DNA of 64,000 nucleotides from Streptomyces sp. Q6 (GTDB lineage Bacteria > Actinomycetota > Actinomycetes > Streptomycetales > Streptomycetaceae): positions 3,162,001-3,226,000 of the forward strand of contig NZ_CP146022.1 of assembly GCF_036967205.1 (NCBI RefSeq). Reading direction: 5' to 3'. The notes under the pieces were generated by a model, which saw only the letters and a program-made list of their open reading frames with translations, made no database searches and had not been told where the DNA came from. Shown one piece after another: positions 47,898 to 61,992 of the stretch. Made by a program: the position numbers and the translations under genes. Position 1 is the stretch's first letter; each line of letters opens with the position of its first letter.

Positions 47898-47913
47898 CTG
47901 TCTGTGAGGGGCG

Positions 47914-48360
47914 CTAGGCGGTCTTCCAGGCGCCCGATTCCACGCGGGTGCGCAGCGCCTCGTTCAGGTCGGTGAAGCGGCCGACGGTCTCCTTGATGAT
48001 CTTCTGCGTGAACGGCACGAGCACGCCCGCGAACGTCTCGGCCTGCACGAGCAGCGTGCCGCCGTCGGGGCGCGGCTTCAGCTCGAAGAGGTGCTCGCCG
48101 TCGAAGATGCCGGGCAGCCACAGCCGGCCGCGCCAGCGCAGTTCGCGCCCCGGCTCCGCGGCCACCACGGTCGGCTTTATCACCATGTGCCGCCCGCTGG
48201 CCTGCCGGAACGTGAGGTCGAGCTGTTCCCCGGGCACGGTCTCGCCCTTCGCCTCGACGATGAACGGGTTCCACTCGGGGAAGCGGCCGAAGTCGGTGAG
48301 GACCGCCCAGACGTCCTCGGGCGACCCGTCGATCACCACTTCGGTAGAGATACGGCGCAC
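47914..48360 (-). CDS. SRPBCC-fold (polyketide cyclase/START-like) protein
   Basis: 148 residues from GTG 48360 (GGAAGGAG upstream). It has the typical START-like pattern: VVIDGSPEDVWAVLTDFGRF at the N-terminus, FPEWNPF and ELRWRGRLWLPG. These bind hydrophobic ligands, and some act as polyketide cyclases. It is the only minus-strand gene in this part of the cluster, divergent from the FAAL gene across a 198-bp gap. Function in the pathway is uncertain; it may be a binding or cyclisation helper. Confidence 0.85.
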   Translation of the reverse strand: MRRISTEVVIDGSPEDVWAVLTDFGRFPEWNPFIVEAKGETVPGEQLDLTFRQASGRHMVIKPTVVAAEPGRELRWRGRLWLPGIFDGEHLFELKPRPDGGTLLVQAETFAGVLVPFTQKIIKETVGRFTDLNEALRTRVESGAWKTA

Positions 48361-48558
48361 CAGCTGATCTCCTTCCGCGGCCCCGGAAACGGGCCGCCGC
48401 AGACACGAACTCCCTCACGCTATCCGCTGATCGGGCCTCACCCCAGGACGCCTCGTTATCGCACAAGCGTCGCCTTAGGGCCGCGTCGGAGCATCTGCGG
48501 TGTCCAAGCAGCCTCGCCGGCGCCACGCCAGCGGATCCTGAGAGGTCAGGGAACGACG

Positions 48559-50349
<1,791 letters not shown>

Positions 50350-50350
50350 C

Positions 50351-52159
50351 ATGGACCATCCGCCGTACCGACTGGCCGAGGACCTCGACCGCTTCCTCGG
50401 CGACCCCGACGATCCGCGGACCACGTTCTCGTACGAGCGGACGATCGCGCTCGACGACGCGGAGGCGTTCCCCGCGGACATCTGCCGCAGCCTTCAGGAG
50501 TGGGGGCTGAGCGACTACTACGTGCCGGTCAGGCACGGCGGACGGCTCGCCGACTACGAGCAGCTGCTCCAGCTCATCAGGGCCGTGGCCCGGCGCGATC
50601 TGACGACCGCGATCGGGCACGGCAAGACGTACCTGGGCGGTGTCTGCGTGTGGGTGGCGGGCGACGACGCGCAGGCCGAGCGGCTCGGCGCGGACGTCCG
50701 CGCCGGGGTGCCGGTCTCGCTCGGCCTGACCGAGCGGGCGCACGGCAGCGATCTGCTCGCCGGGCAGGTCGCCGGTGAGCCCGCGCCTCAACTGCCGGGC
50801 GGTGGCTGGCTGGTGAGCGGCGAGAAGTGGCTCATCAACAACGCCACCCGCGGCTCGCTGATCGCCCTGCTCACCCGCACCGACCCGGCGGGCGGCCCGC
50901 GCGGCTTCAGCGTGCTGCTCGTCGACAAGCGGGAGCTGGACGAGGGCGCCTACCGGCATCTGCCCAAGGTGCACACGCACGGCATCCGCGGCGCCGACAT
51001 CTCCGGTGTCGCCTTCGACGGCGCGAAGGTGCCGGCGAGCGCGCTGGTCGGCACCGAGGGCGGCGGCGTCGAGACCGTCATCAAGGCGTTGCAGCTGACC
51101 CGCACCATGTGCGCGGCGCTGTCGCTGGGCGCCGCCGACCACGGGCTGCGCATCGCCCTGGACTTCGCCGAGCAGCGCGAGCTGTACGGGCGCCGCCTGA
51201 TCGACCTGCCCAAGGCACGGCGCGCCCTGGGCGAGGCCTCGGCCGACGTGCTGCTGCACGAGGCGGTGGCCCTGTACGCGTCGCGGGCCGTGCACACGCA
51301 GACCGCCGAGATGTCGCTGACGTCGGCGGTCACCAAGTACCTGCTGCCCACCGGCACCGAGGAGGTGCTCGCCGAGCTGACCCGGCTGCTCGGCGCCCGC
51401 GCCTTCCTCAAGGACGTGCACGCGCACGGCCGGTTCCAGAAGCTCGAACGGGACCACCGGATCGTGGGCCTGTTCGACGGCAACACGCTGGTGAACCTCA
51501 ACTCCCTGGTGAACCAGTTCCGTTCGCTGCTGCGCGGCCACCGGCGCGCGAGCGGCGACGTGGCCGGCGCGGCCGCCGCCTTCGACCTGGGGCGGCCGCT
51601 GCCGCCGCTCGACCCGACGGCGCTGTCGGTCGTCGCGCGGCGCGGCAGCGGTGTCGTCGCCACGCTGCCGGACCGGGTCGCGGACCTGGAACGGCGCGCG
51701 GCCGAGCGGCCCGAGCTGGTCCCCGTACGGGACGCGGCGCGTCGGCTGCTCGCGACGAGCGAGGCGGTGCACGAGGAGATGGCGGCGCACCAGGACGTGC
51801 TGACGGATCTGCCGCCGGCGGCGTTCGAGACGGCCCGCCGGTACGCGCTGTGCTACGCGGGCGCCGCCTGTGTGGGCCTGTGGACGGCGAACGCGGACGC
51901 GCTCGCCGCCGACGACGGGGCCGGCGCGCTGTGGCGGGACGGTCTGTGGCTGCGCGGCGCGCTGCTGCGGATCCTGGCACGCCTCGACCCGGCGACCCCG
52001 GACGGCGAGGCGCACCACACGTACGAAGCGCTGCTCGCCCAGGTGCGGGCGGCGCGGACGGAGGGCCGGCTGTTCGCGCTGTTCGACCAGCGCGCACCGG
52101 CCGCCGCCCCCGAGAAGGCCGCCGCGGCGGCCGGTGAGAACGAGAGGACGTCATGCTGA
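50351..52159 (+). CDS. Acyl-CoA/acyl-ACP dehydrogenase (first of a pair)
   Basis: 602 residues from ATG 50351, one base after the FAAL stop. The ACAD fold shows FAD and substrate-loop signatures: LGLTERAHGSDLL, GGWLVSGEKWLINNATRG and FAEQRELYGRRLIDLPKARR. It is longer than ordinary ACADs by about 200 residues at the C-terminus. Near FAAL and ACP genes such enzymes act on ACP-bound chains, introducing a double bond (known for lipopeptide starters; applied here by inference). It is paralogous to the next gene. Confidence 0.9.
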   Translation: MDHPPYRLAEDLDRFLGDPDDPRTTFSYERTIALDDAEAFPADICRSLQEWGLSDYYVPVRHGGRLADYEQLLQLIRAVARRDLTTAIGHGKTYLGGVCVWVAGDDAQAERLGADVRAGVPVSLGLTERAHGSDLLAGQVAGEPAPQLPGGGWLVSGEKWLINNATRGSLIALLTRTDPAGGPRGFSVLLVDKRELDEGAYRHLPKVHTHGIRGADISGVAFDGAKVPASALVGTEGGGVETVIKALQLTRTMCAALSLGAADHGLRIALDFAEQRELYGRRLIDLPKARRALGEASADVLLHEAVALYASRAVHTQTAEMSLTSAVTKYLLPTGTEEVLAELTRLLGARAFLKDVHAHGRFQKLERDHRIVGLFDGNTLVNLNSLVNQFRSLLRGHRRASGDVAGAAAAFDLGRPLPPLDPTALSVVARRGSGVVATLPDRVADLERRAAERPELVPVRDAARRLLATSEAVHEEMAAHQDVLTDLPPAAFETARRYALCYAGAACVGLWTANADALAADDGAGALWRDGLWLRGALLRILARLDPATPDGEAHHTYEALLAQVRAARTEGRLFALFDQRAPAAAPEKAAAAAGENERTSC

Positions 52160-53916
52160 CCGGTTCCCCGCCCCAGGGGGCGCACCCCGCGCCCGCCCTC
52201 GACCAGGAGGCCGACGTCGCCGCGCGGGTGGCCGAGTTGGAGACCCGCCTGGGCGATCCGACCGACCCGTCCAACGAAGTGTCGTACGCCCGGCTGCTCG
52301 CGGCGGACGAGGCCGGCGAGATGTCCGAGGCCGGTGAGCGGATCCTCGACGAGGCCGTACTGAACGCCGAGTTCGTGCCGCGCGAGCACGGCGGCCGCCT
52401 GGACCGCATCGACTCGCTGGTGCGGGTCATGCGGCAGGTGTTCCGCCGGGACGTGGCGCTCGGCCTCGGCTACGGCGTCACGTCGTTCATGGCGGGCGTC
52501 AACGTGTGGACGGCCGGCTCCGCCGAGCAGCGCGAGCGGCTCGCCCGGATCCTCCTCGACGGCGGCAAGGTGTCCGTCGCGTACCACGAGCTGGCGCACG
52601 GCAACGACTTCGTGCGCAACGAGTTCGAGGCGCGGCCCGCGCCGGACGGCGGGTTCCGGCTGGCCGGCGAGAAGCAGGTCATCAACAACGCCGACCGGGC
52701 CGCCGCCTGGGTCCTGTTCAGCCGCACCAGCCCGGCGCCGGGCAGCCGCAGCCACTCGGTGCTGCTCGGCGAGCGCGCCGAGCTCGACGCGGACACCTAC
52801 AAGGTGCTGCCGCGCTACGGCGCGACCGGGGTGCGCGGCTGCCACCTGTCGGGGCTGCACTTCGAGGACACCCCGGTCGGCGACGCCGCGCTCGTCGGCG
52901 AGGTCGGGCAGGGCGTCGAACTCGCCCTGCGCGCCTTCCAGATCACCCGTGCCGCGGTGCCCGGCATGGCGCTCGGCGCGGCGGACACGGCGCTGCGCAC
53001 GGTGGTGTCGTTCGCGCGTGGCCGGGAGCTGTACCGCAAGTCCGTGATGGACATCCCGCACGCCAGGGCGACCCTGTCCGGGGCCTTCCTCGACCTGCTG
53101 ATCTGCGACAGCCTCTCGCTGACCGCGACCCGCGCGGTGCATCTGCTGCCCGAGGAGACGAGCGTCTACGCGGCGGCCACCAAGTACCTGGTGCCGAAGA
53201 TGCTCACGGAGACGATGCACGATCTGTCGATCGTGCTCGGCGCCCGCTTCTACGTCCGCGAGGGCGAGTTCGGCATCTTCCAGAAGCACATCAGGGACCT
53301 GCCGGTGCTCAGCCTCGGGCACGCGGGCTCGGCGGCCTGCCAGGCCACGATCATCCCGCAGCTCGCCCGGCTGGCCCGCCGGTCGTGGTTCTCCGGGGAG
53401 GCGGCGCCCGGCGCGCTGTTCCGGCCGCGCGAGGACCTGCCCGGCATCCCCTTCGAGCGCCTCACGCTGGCCAGCGGCCGCGACAGCCTGTCGGCGTCGC
53501 TGGTCGCCTCGGTCGACGAGCTGCCGTCGGGCTCCCCCGTGGAGCGGGCGGTGCACAGCGTGGCGCTGAAGATGATGGACGAGCTGCGCCAGCTCCAGGA
53601 GTCCTCGCTCGCGCTGGCCCCGCAGGACCGCACGGCGCTCGCCTCGCCCGGCACGTTCGCCCTCGCCGACCGGTACGCGGTGCTGCTCGCCGCCGCCTCG
53701 GTGATCGGGGTGTGGCAGCAGGCGCAGGGCGGCGACGACGCGTTCCTCGCCGATCCGGCCTGGCTCGCCGCGGTGCTGCACCGGCTCGCGGTGCGGCTCG
53801 GGCAGCACCCCGCGGACCTGCCGGACGGCGTCGACGCCCGCATCCACGAGGAGGTGCTGCGCCGCTTCGAGCAGCGCCGCAGCTTCGACCTGTACGACAC
53901 CCCGCTGGCCGGCTGA
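52153..53916 (+). CDS. Acyl-CoA/acyl-ACP dehydrogenase (second of a pair)
   Basis: 587 residues from ATG 52153, overlapping the previous gene by 7 bases. It has the same architecture as its neighbour, with matching LGDPTDPSNEVSYARLL start, HELAHGNDFVRNEF, GEKQVINNADRAA and FARGRELYRKSVMDIPHAR. The sequences differ enough that the two probably do different oxidations or form a heteromer. The C-terminal extension is retained. Confidence 0.9.
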   Translation: MLTGSPPQGAHPAPALDQEADVAARVAELETRLGDPTDPSNEVSYARLLAADEAGEMSEAGERILDEAVLNAEFVPREHGGRLDRIDSLVRVMRQVFRRDVALGLGYGVTSFMAGVNVWTAGSAEQRERLARILLDGGKVSVAYHELAHGNDFVRNEFEARPAPDGGFRLAGEKQVINNADRAAAWVLFSRTSPAPGSRSHSVLLGERAELDADTYKVLPRYGATGVRGCHLSGLHFEDTPVGDAALVGEVGQGVELALRAFQITRAAVPGMALGAADTALRTVVSFARGRELYRKSVMDIPHARATLSGAFLDLLICDSLSLTATRAVHLLPEETSVYAAATKYLVPKMLTETMHDLSIVLGARFYVREGEFGIFQKHIRDLPVLSLGHAGSAACQATIIPQLARLARRSWFSGEAAPGALFRPREDLPGIPFERLTLASGRDSLSASLVASVDELPSGSPVERAVHSVALKMMDELRQLQESSLALAPQDRTALASPGTFALADRYAVLLAAASVIGVWQQAQGGDDAFLADPAWLAAVLHRLAVRLGQHPADLPDGVDARIHEEVLRRFEQRRSFDLYDTPLAG

Positions 53917-53985
53917 CCGAGACGGCTTCCCCTGACGACCGTGAACCAACAGCCCGAACCGCCCGACTCGCCTCAGGAGTACACC

Positions 53986-54287
53986 GTGTCCGCTACCTCT
54001 CCCTCCGCTCCCGACTCGCTGGCCGGCCACACCCGTGACTCGCTGATCACGTGGCTGTCCGACCGCATCGCCCTCTACCTGAAGCGGCAGCCCGCCGAGA
54101 TCGACCCGAGCGTGCCGCTGGCCGAGTACGGGCTCGACTCGGTCGCCGCGTTCAGCCTGTGCGGCGACATCGAGGAGGACTTCGACTTCGTCCTCGAACC
54201 GACGGCGGCCTGGGACTACCCGACCGTGCAGGCGCTCGCCGACCACCTGCTCTCGCAGTTCGCGGCCGCGGAAGGCGGCGGCCGCTG

Positions 54288-54288
<1 letters not shown>
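53986..54288 (+). CDS. Acyl carrier protein (starter)
   Basis: 100 residues from GTG 53986, chosen for CAGGAG just upstream (an earlier GTG at 53941 lacks one). The phosphopantetheine Ser is residue 52 in EYGLDSVAAF. It lies between the ACADs and the PKS, with the stop overlapping the PKS start (TGATG), so it likely receives the fatty acyl group from the FAAL and hands it to the KS. Confidence 0.92.
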
Positions 54289-57283
<2,995 letters not shown>

Positions 57284-57287
<4 letters not shown>

Positions 57288-58327
57288 CCCAGGAAGCAGC
57301 GGCACCGGCCGCACCCGTCGCCCACATCGCCTCCATCGGCACGGCCCTGCCGGGCGACCCGGTGGACAACGCGACGCTGGCCAAGGTGCTCGGCGTCAAC
57401 GAGGAGTGGATCGAGGTCTTCATCGGTACGAAGACCCGGCACTTCGCCCGGGACCTGGCCACCGGCGAGGTCCGCTGGTCCCTCGCGGACCTGTGCGCGA
57501 GCGCGGCCCGCAAGGCCCTGGACGCGGACGGGGTGGACGCCGCCGACATCGACTTCATCCTGCTCGGCACCGCGACCCCGGACACCCTGATGCCGGCGAC
57601 CGTCAACAACGTCGCCGACCAGCTGGGCCTCGACCAGGTACCCACGTTCCAGCTCCAGTCGGGCTGCGCGGGCGCCGTGCAGGCGCTCAGCGTCGCCCAG
57701 ACGATGATCGCCTCCGGGCAGTACCGGACCGGTCTCGTCATCGGCGGCGACGTGTGCAGCAAGCACCTCGACGTGCAGCGCGACCTGTCCGGCGCCGCCC
57801 CCAGCGACCTGGTGAACTTCGTGCTCTTCGGGGACGGCGCGGGCGCGGCCGTGCTCACCGCCGAGCCGGTCGGCCAGCGGGTCGCGGTGCGCCATGTCCT
57901 CAACCGGTTCACGGGTCTCGGCCGCAAGGCGGGCCAGGTCATCGAGTGGTTCGGCCTCGCCGACCGCTACGACGACCGGCAGGCGCTGACCGAGGACTAC
58001 AAGGCCATCGAGGAGGGCGTGCCGGTGATGGCCGTGGAGATCCTCTGGGAGCTCCTCGGCGAACTCGACTGGGACGCCGACGACCTGGACTACCTGCTGC
58101 CGCCGCAGCTGTCCGGCCGGATGACCCGCAAGATCACCGAGGAGCTCGGGGTGCCGACGGCCCGCGAGATCTCCTGTGTCGCCGACACCGGCAACAACGG
58201 CAACGCGCTGCCCTTCCTGCAGATCGCCGGACTCCTCGAAGAGATGAAGGCCGGCGAGAAGGCCCTCGCCGTCGCCGTCGAGTCCAGCAAGTGGATCAAG
58301 GCCGGTTTCGCCCTGGAGAAGATATGA
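57284..58327 (+). CDS. KASIII-like tetronate-forming ketosynthase
   Basis: 347 residues, overlapping the PKS stop (ATGA). It is FabH-like, with Cys128 in LQSGCAGAVQAL and Asn304 in DTGNNGNA. The HQAN segment that supplies the FabH His reads PPQLS here, with Pro274 at the His position, so the triad is altered. In RK-682 and agglomerin pathways a homologous enzyme joins glyceryl-ACP to a beta-ketoacyl-ACP by C-C and C-O bond formation; the neighbours (FkbH, small ACP, E2-type acyltransferase) support that job. Confidence 0.9.
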
Positions 58328-58569
58328 GCCAGCCCACCAGCACCTTCACCCTCGACGACTTCACGGCCCTGGTCCGCGACGAGATCGGCATGCCGCTCGA
58401 AGCGGAGCAGGTGCACGCCGACTTCGACGAACTGCCCGACTGGGACTCCCTCTACCTGCTCAAGCTGGTCACCGCCCTGGAGCTGGCCACCGGCCGTCCG
58501 GTGCCGGTCGGCAAGGTCCTGGAGGAGCGCTCCCTGAAGGGCATCTACGACCTGGCGGTGGGCGGGTGA
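58324..58569 (+). CDS. Acyl carrier protein (glyceryl carrier)
   Basis: 81 residues, overlapping the KASIII stop. The phosphopantetheine Ser is residue 42 in PDWDSLYLLKL, a variant of the usual DSL context typical of stand-alone glyceryl-ACPs. Its position between the KASIII and the E2-type acyltransferase matches tetronate cassettes, where this ACP is the FkbH partner. Confidence 0.9.
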   Translation: MSQPTSTFTLDDFTALVRDEIGMPLEAEQVHADFDELPDWDSLYLLKLVTALELATGRPVPVGKVLEERSLKGIYDLAVGG

Positions 58570-59447
58570 GCGGGGCCACGGCGCACGGCTCGCACACGGT
58601 CATCGAGCGGCGCCGCCGGCACACCCTGTTCTTCCTGGAGTGGGCGAACGGGCAGCGTCCCGTGCACCTGGACACCGACATCGACATGACGCGGATCCTG
58701 GAGCACCGGGAGGCGGCCCGCGCCGACGGGCTGCGCTACTCGTACGTGACGTATCTGCTGCACGCGGCGGGCCGCGCCCTGGCCCGCCACCCGGAGGCCA
58801 ACGCGGTGATGGCGCCGGGCTGGCCGAGCGCGTGGCGCGCGCCGCGTATCGTCCGGTTCCGCTCGGTGACCGCGAAGCTGGCCCTGGACCGGCCGGTCGA
58901 CGGTCAGCGGGTGGTCCTCTCGGCACTGGTGCCGCGCCTGGAGCGGGCCTCGCTGCGCGAGATCCAGGAGCAGGTCGACCGCTACCGGGGCCAGGAGGCC
59001 GCGGATCTGCCGGAGTTCAAGGGCGTACGCATGCTGGGGCGGCTGCCGCTGCCCCTCGGCCGGGCGGCGTTCGGTGCCGCCCTGCGCGACGCCCGTAAGC
59101 GGCCCGGTGTCTTCGGCACCGTGTCGGTCAGTTCGCTGGGGCAGGGCGCCGTCGACGGGTTCCACTCGGCGGGCGGCACCGCCGTCACGCTGTGCGCGGG
59201 CCGGATCGCGCAGCGGCCCGTGGTCCGCGCGGACGGCACGATCGAGGCAGCGCCCGTCATGCGGCTCGGCCTCACCTTCGATCACCGGGTCGTCGACGGG
59301 GCGGCCGCGGCCGCACTCCTCACCGATCTCCACGACACCATGGAGGCCTTTGATGACGGCTCCGGGGGGCACGTCCCCGCCGCGCACACTCGGGGAGCCG
59401 ATCGTGATCACGGGGCCGGGAGGGGACTGGCGGGCAGTCCGCGATGA
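58566..59447 (+). CDS. E2-type (2-oxoacid dehydrogenase) acyltransferase
   Basis: 293 residues from GTG 58566, overlapping the ACP stop. Only the catalytic domain of the dihydrolipoamide acyltransferase fold is present, with the His-Asp motif FDHRVVDGA. There is no lipoyl domain. In agglomerin and related tetronate pathways this enzyme type acetylates the hydroxymethyl group of the new ring so that acetate can be eliminated. The C-terminal 30 residues run into the next gene's frame and have poor codon bias, so the true protein may end earlier or be unconserved there. Confidence 0.9.
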   Translation: MSGATAHGSHTVIERRRRHTLFFLEWANGQRPVHLDTDIDMTRILEHREAARADGLRYSYVTYLLHAAGRALARHPEANAVMAPGWPSAWRAPRIVRFRSVTAKLALDRPVDGQRVVLSALVPRLERASLREIQEQVDRYRGQEAADLPEFKGVRMLGRLPLPLGRAAFGAALRDARKRPGVFGTVSVSSLGQGAVDGFHSAGGTAVTLCAGRIAQRPVVRADGTIEAAPVMRLGLTFDHRVVDGAAAAALLTDLHDTMEAFDDGSGGHVPAAHTRGADRDHGAGRGLAGSPR

Positions 59448-60231
59448 CCTCGACCGGCACAACGCCGCGGTCCTCTACGCCCGCCTGGACGACTGGCGTC
59501 CGGAGCGGGCGGGCGGGCCGCGCCTGCGGGCGCTGCTCGGGCGGGACTGGGCGCGCTTCCTGGAGCTGACGCACCCGGACGTGCGCACCCGGTTCGCGTC
59601 GTCTCGGGTGCTGCTCAAGTTCGCGGCGGCGGCGGCGCTCCATGTGCCGCCGCAGTCCGTGGAGTTGGGCTACACGCACACCGGGCGGCCGTTCCTGCGC
59701 GGCTACGACGGCGTGCACATCAGCCTCAGCCACACCGACGAGCTGCTCCTGGTGGGCCTCGCCACCGGCGGGGTCATCGGTGTGGACGCCGAGCGCGCGG
59801 ACCGCAAGCTGTACGGTCCCGGGCTCGGCCGGCACCTGTGCACCCCGCACGAGGTGCGGTCCATCGAGGCGATGCCGGAGCAGGAGCGCAACCCGGCTCT
59901 GGTGCGCCTGTGGACCCTCAAGGAGGCGTACAGCAAGGCGATCGGCCTGGGCATGCAGTTCCGTTTCACCGACTTCGGGTTCCGCCCGGACGGCACGGCG
60001 ACGGAGGTGCTCCAGCCGGACGGCGAGCCGGGTTCGGACGGCGAGTGGACGTTCGGCACGTACACGCTCGACGACACGTACGTGGTGAGCGTCGCGGTCG
60101 GCGACGCCGGGTTCGGCTCCGCCGCGGACACGGCGGCCGGCACGGCGCTCGACGCGGGCATCGTCGACGCGCTCGCCGAGGTCCTGGGCGACGACGACCA
60201 CGGAGGGCCGGAGCCGGACGACTGGTGGTGA
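59353..60231 (+). CDS. Sfp-type 4'-phosphopantetheinyl transferase
   Basis: 292 residues from ATG 59353 with GGAGG 6 bases upstream; GTG 59404, with GGGGAG, is a possible alternative and would halve the overlap with the E2 gene. Motifs: FLRGYDGVHISLSHTDEL, GVIGVDAERADRK (Mg-binding) and RLWTLKEAYSKAIG. It would activate the three carrier protein domains of the cluster. The acidic C-terminal tail (GDDDHGGPEPDDW) is unusual but harmless. Confidence 0.93.
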   Translation: MTAPGGTSPPRTLGEPIVITGPGGDWRAVRDDLDRHNAAVLYARLDDWRPERAGGPRLRALLGRDWARFLELTHPDVRTRFASSRVLLKFAAAAALHVPPQSVELGYTHTGRPFLRGYDGVHISLSHTDELLLVGLATGGVIGVDAERADRKLYGPGLGRHLCTPHEVRSIEAMPEQERNPALVRLWTLKEAYSKAIGLGMQFRFTDFGFRPDGTATEVLQPDGEPGSDGEWTFGTYTLDDTYVVSVAVGDAGFGSAADTAAGTALDAGIVDALAEVLGDDDHGGPEPDDWW

Positions 60232-60273
60232 TCCCCTCCCGAGGGACGCGAGAGAGGGGTGCGTGAGCGAAGC

Positions 60274-60297
60274 GGCCGGGCGACTGCCCGGCCTTTT
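60274..60297 (+). terminator. Terminator after the phosphopantetheinyl transferase
   Basis: ggccgggc, loop gact-like, then gcccggcc followed by tttt: one of the few hairpins in the window with a T run. It separates the operon from the DUF4260 gene. Confidence 0.8.
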
Positions 60298-60406
60298 CGC
60301 TGTGCCGGGCCGCCACGGGGCCCCCGACCTCGTACAAGCGGGCCACAAGCCCCCGCGAGAAGACTGAGCGGCATCAGCGCGGCTCGCTCGCGAGAGGAGA
60401 CACCGT

Positions 60407-60868
60407 ATGAAAGCCGACCTCAGGGTCGCCCCCGCACCTCCCCGCACCACCGCACCCGGCGGCTCGCCGGCCCGCCTCCCCGGCTCGGACGTCCCGGCCG
60501 ACGGGTGGACCTGGCGCAGCCCCGGCGGAAAGCTCCTCAGCGCCGCCGTGGGCGCCGCCGCGTTCGGTACGGGCGTCGCGCTCGGCGGCGTCGTCAGCTG
60601 GCCGTTCTGGGCCGCGCTCGTCGCCCCCGACCTGGCGTTCCTGCACAAGGGCGCGACGCCGCCTGCGGGTCCCGGGCACGTCTCGCCGGAGACCGTCCGC
60701 GTCTACAACACGCTGCACGACCCGCGGCTCGCCGTGGGCCTCGTCGCCGCGGGCGCGCTGACCGCCTCGCGGCCGCTGCTGCTCGCGGGGCTCGGCTGGA
60801 CCACGCACATCGCCGTGGACCGGGCGTTCGGATTCGGCACCCGGCGCCCCGACGGCGCCATCCACTGA
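60407..60868 (+). CDS. DUF4260-like small membrane protein
   Basis: 153 residues from ATG 60407 (GAGAGGAGAC upstream). It has three or so hydrophobic segments (about 42-60, 63-80 and 105-130) and a charged proline-rich start. Sequence such as VYNTLHDPRLAVGL and TTHIAVDRAFGFG fits the DUF4260 family. Function is unknown; it starts the last operon of the cluster. Confidence 0.75.
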   Translation: MKADLRVAPAPPRTTAPGGSPARLPGSDVPADGWTWRSPGGKLLSAAVGAAAFGTGVALGGVVSWPFWAALVAPDLAFLHKGATPPAGPGHVSPETVRVYNTLHDPRLAVGLVAAGALTASRPLLLAGLGWTTHIAVDRAFGFGTRRPDGAIH

Positions 60869-60885
60869 CCCACGGACGGGAAGCC

Positions 60886-61992
60886 ATGGACCACCTCGAA
60901 GAGCTGACGGAATTCGCCCGGCTGCACGCGCGCGGCCAGGGCATGAAGCCCGCCCACGCCGACTCCGTGCTGGCCGGGATCGACAACGACACGGTCGGCG
61001 ACCCCGCCTCGTGGGCCGCGGTGTGGACCGGCGCGGGCAAGGTCGCCGAGGCCCGCGGCGACCTCCTGGACGCCTGCCGGCACTACGCCCTGGCCCGCTT
61101 CCCGTACCACGCCGACGACGACCGGGTGCTCGCGCAGTCCCTGTGCGTGGACACCTTCGACCGCTGGCGCCAGGCCCAGCAGGGCATCCAGCGCCTGGAG
61201 TTCAGCACGCTGGAGGGTTCGTTCGCCGCGTGGGCGTCGGGCCTGGACGCGCGGCGCCCGAAGCCGCTGGTGATCGTGATGGGCGGCATCGTCAGCGTCA
61301 AGGAGCAGTGGGCGCCGCTGCTGCCGCTGCTGCGCAAGCTGGGCTTCGCCGCGGTGGTGACCGAGCTGCCGGGCGTCGGCGAGAACACCCTGCGCTACGC
61401 CCCTGACTCCTGGCGGATGCTCACGTCGCTGCTCGACCGCCTGGAGGGGCGGGCCCGCGTCGCGGACACGTCGATGCTCGCCCTCAGCTTCAGCGGCCAT
61501 CTGGCGCTGCGCGCCGCCGCCCAGGACCGCAGGATCAGCCGCATCCTCACGGTGGGCGCCCCGGTCACCGACTTCTTCACCGACGAGGAGTGGTGGCCGC
61601 GCGTCCCCGGTATCACCGTCGACACGCTGCGCCGTCTCACCCGCACCGACTCCGAGACCGAACTGCGTTCGGTGCTGGCCGAGTTGGCGCTGACCCCGCA
61701 GGAGCTGCGGCGGGTCAGGATCCCCGTGCGGTACGTGGCCTCCAGCCGGGACGAGATCATCCCGGCCCGCGACCAGGCGCTGCTGCGCCGCGATGTGGAG
61801 GACGTCCGCTTCAAGGTCTTCGACGACGTCCACGGCTCCCCCGCCCACCTGGGCGCGATGCGCCGCTGGCTGTTCTCCTCGCTGCTGCGCCTGCGCCTGC
61901 GGGGCGCCCCCGCGCAGGAGCTGACGGTGCCGGCCGCGCCCACCCCGCTCGACGCCCCCGCACCCCTGGACGAGAGGCCACGCCATGACTGA
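60886..61992 (+). CDS. Alpha/beta hydrolase, FrsA-like (candidate acetate eliminase)
   Basis: 368 residues from ATG 60886, 17 bp after the DUF4260 gene. An N-terminal helical part of about 115 residues precedes the hydrolase core. The nucleophile region is ALSFSGHLALR (variant of GxSxG), the acidic residue is in SSRDEIIPA and the His in DVHGSPAH. Alpha/beta hydrolases of this size catalyse elimination of the acetylated tetronate to the exocyclic methylene in agglomerin-type pathways. Which of the two hydrolases here does that is not certain. Confidence 0.82.
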   Translation: MDHLEELTEFARLHARGQGMKPAHADSVLAGIDNDTVGDPASWAAVWTGAGKVAEARGDLLDACRHYALARFPYHADDDRVLAQSLCVDTFDRWRQAQQGIQRLEFSTLEGSFAAWASGLDARRPKPLVIVMGGIVSVKEQWAPLLPLLRKLGFAAVVTELPGVGENTLRYAPDSWRMLTSLLDRLEGRARVADTSMLALSFSGHLALRAAAQDRRISRILTVGAPVTDFFTDEEWWPRVPGITVDTLRRLTRTDSETELRSVLAELALTPQELRRVRIPVRYVASSRDEIIPARDQALLRRDVEDVRFKVFDDVHGSPAHLGAMRRWLFSSLLRLRLRGAPAQELTVPAAPTPLDAPAPLDERPRHD

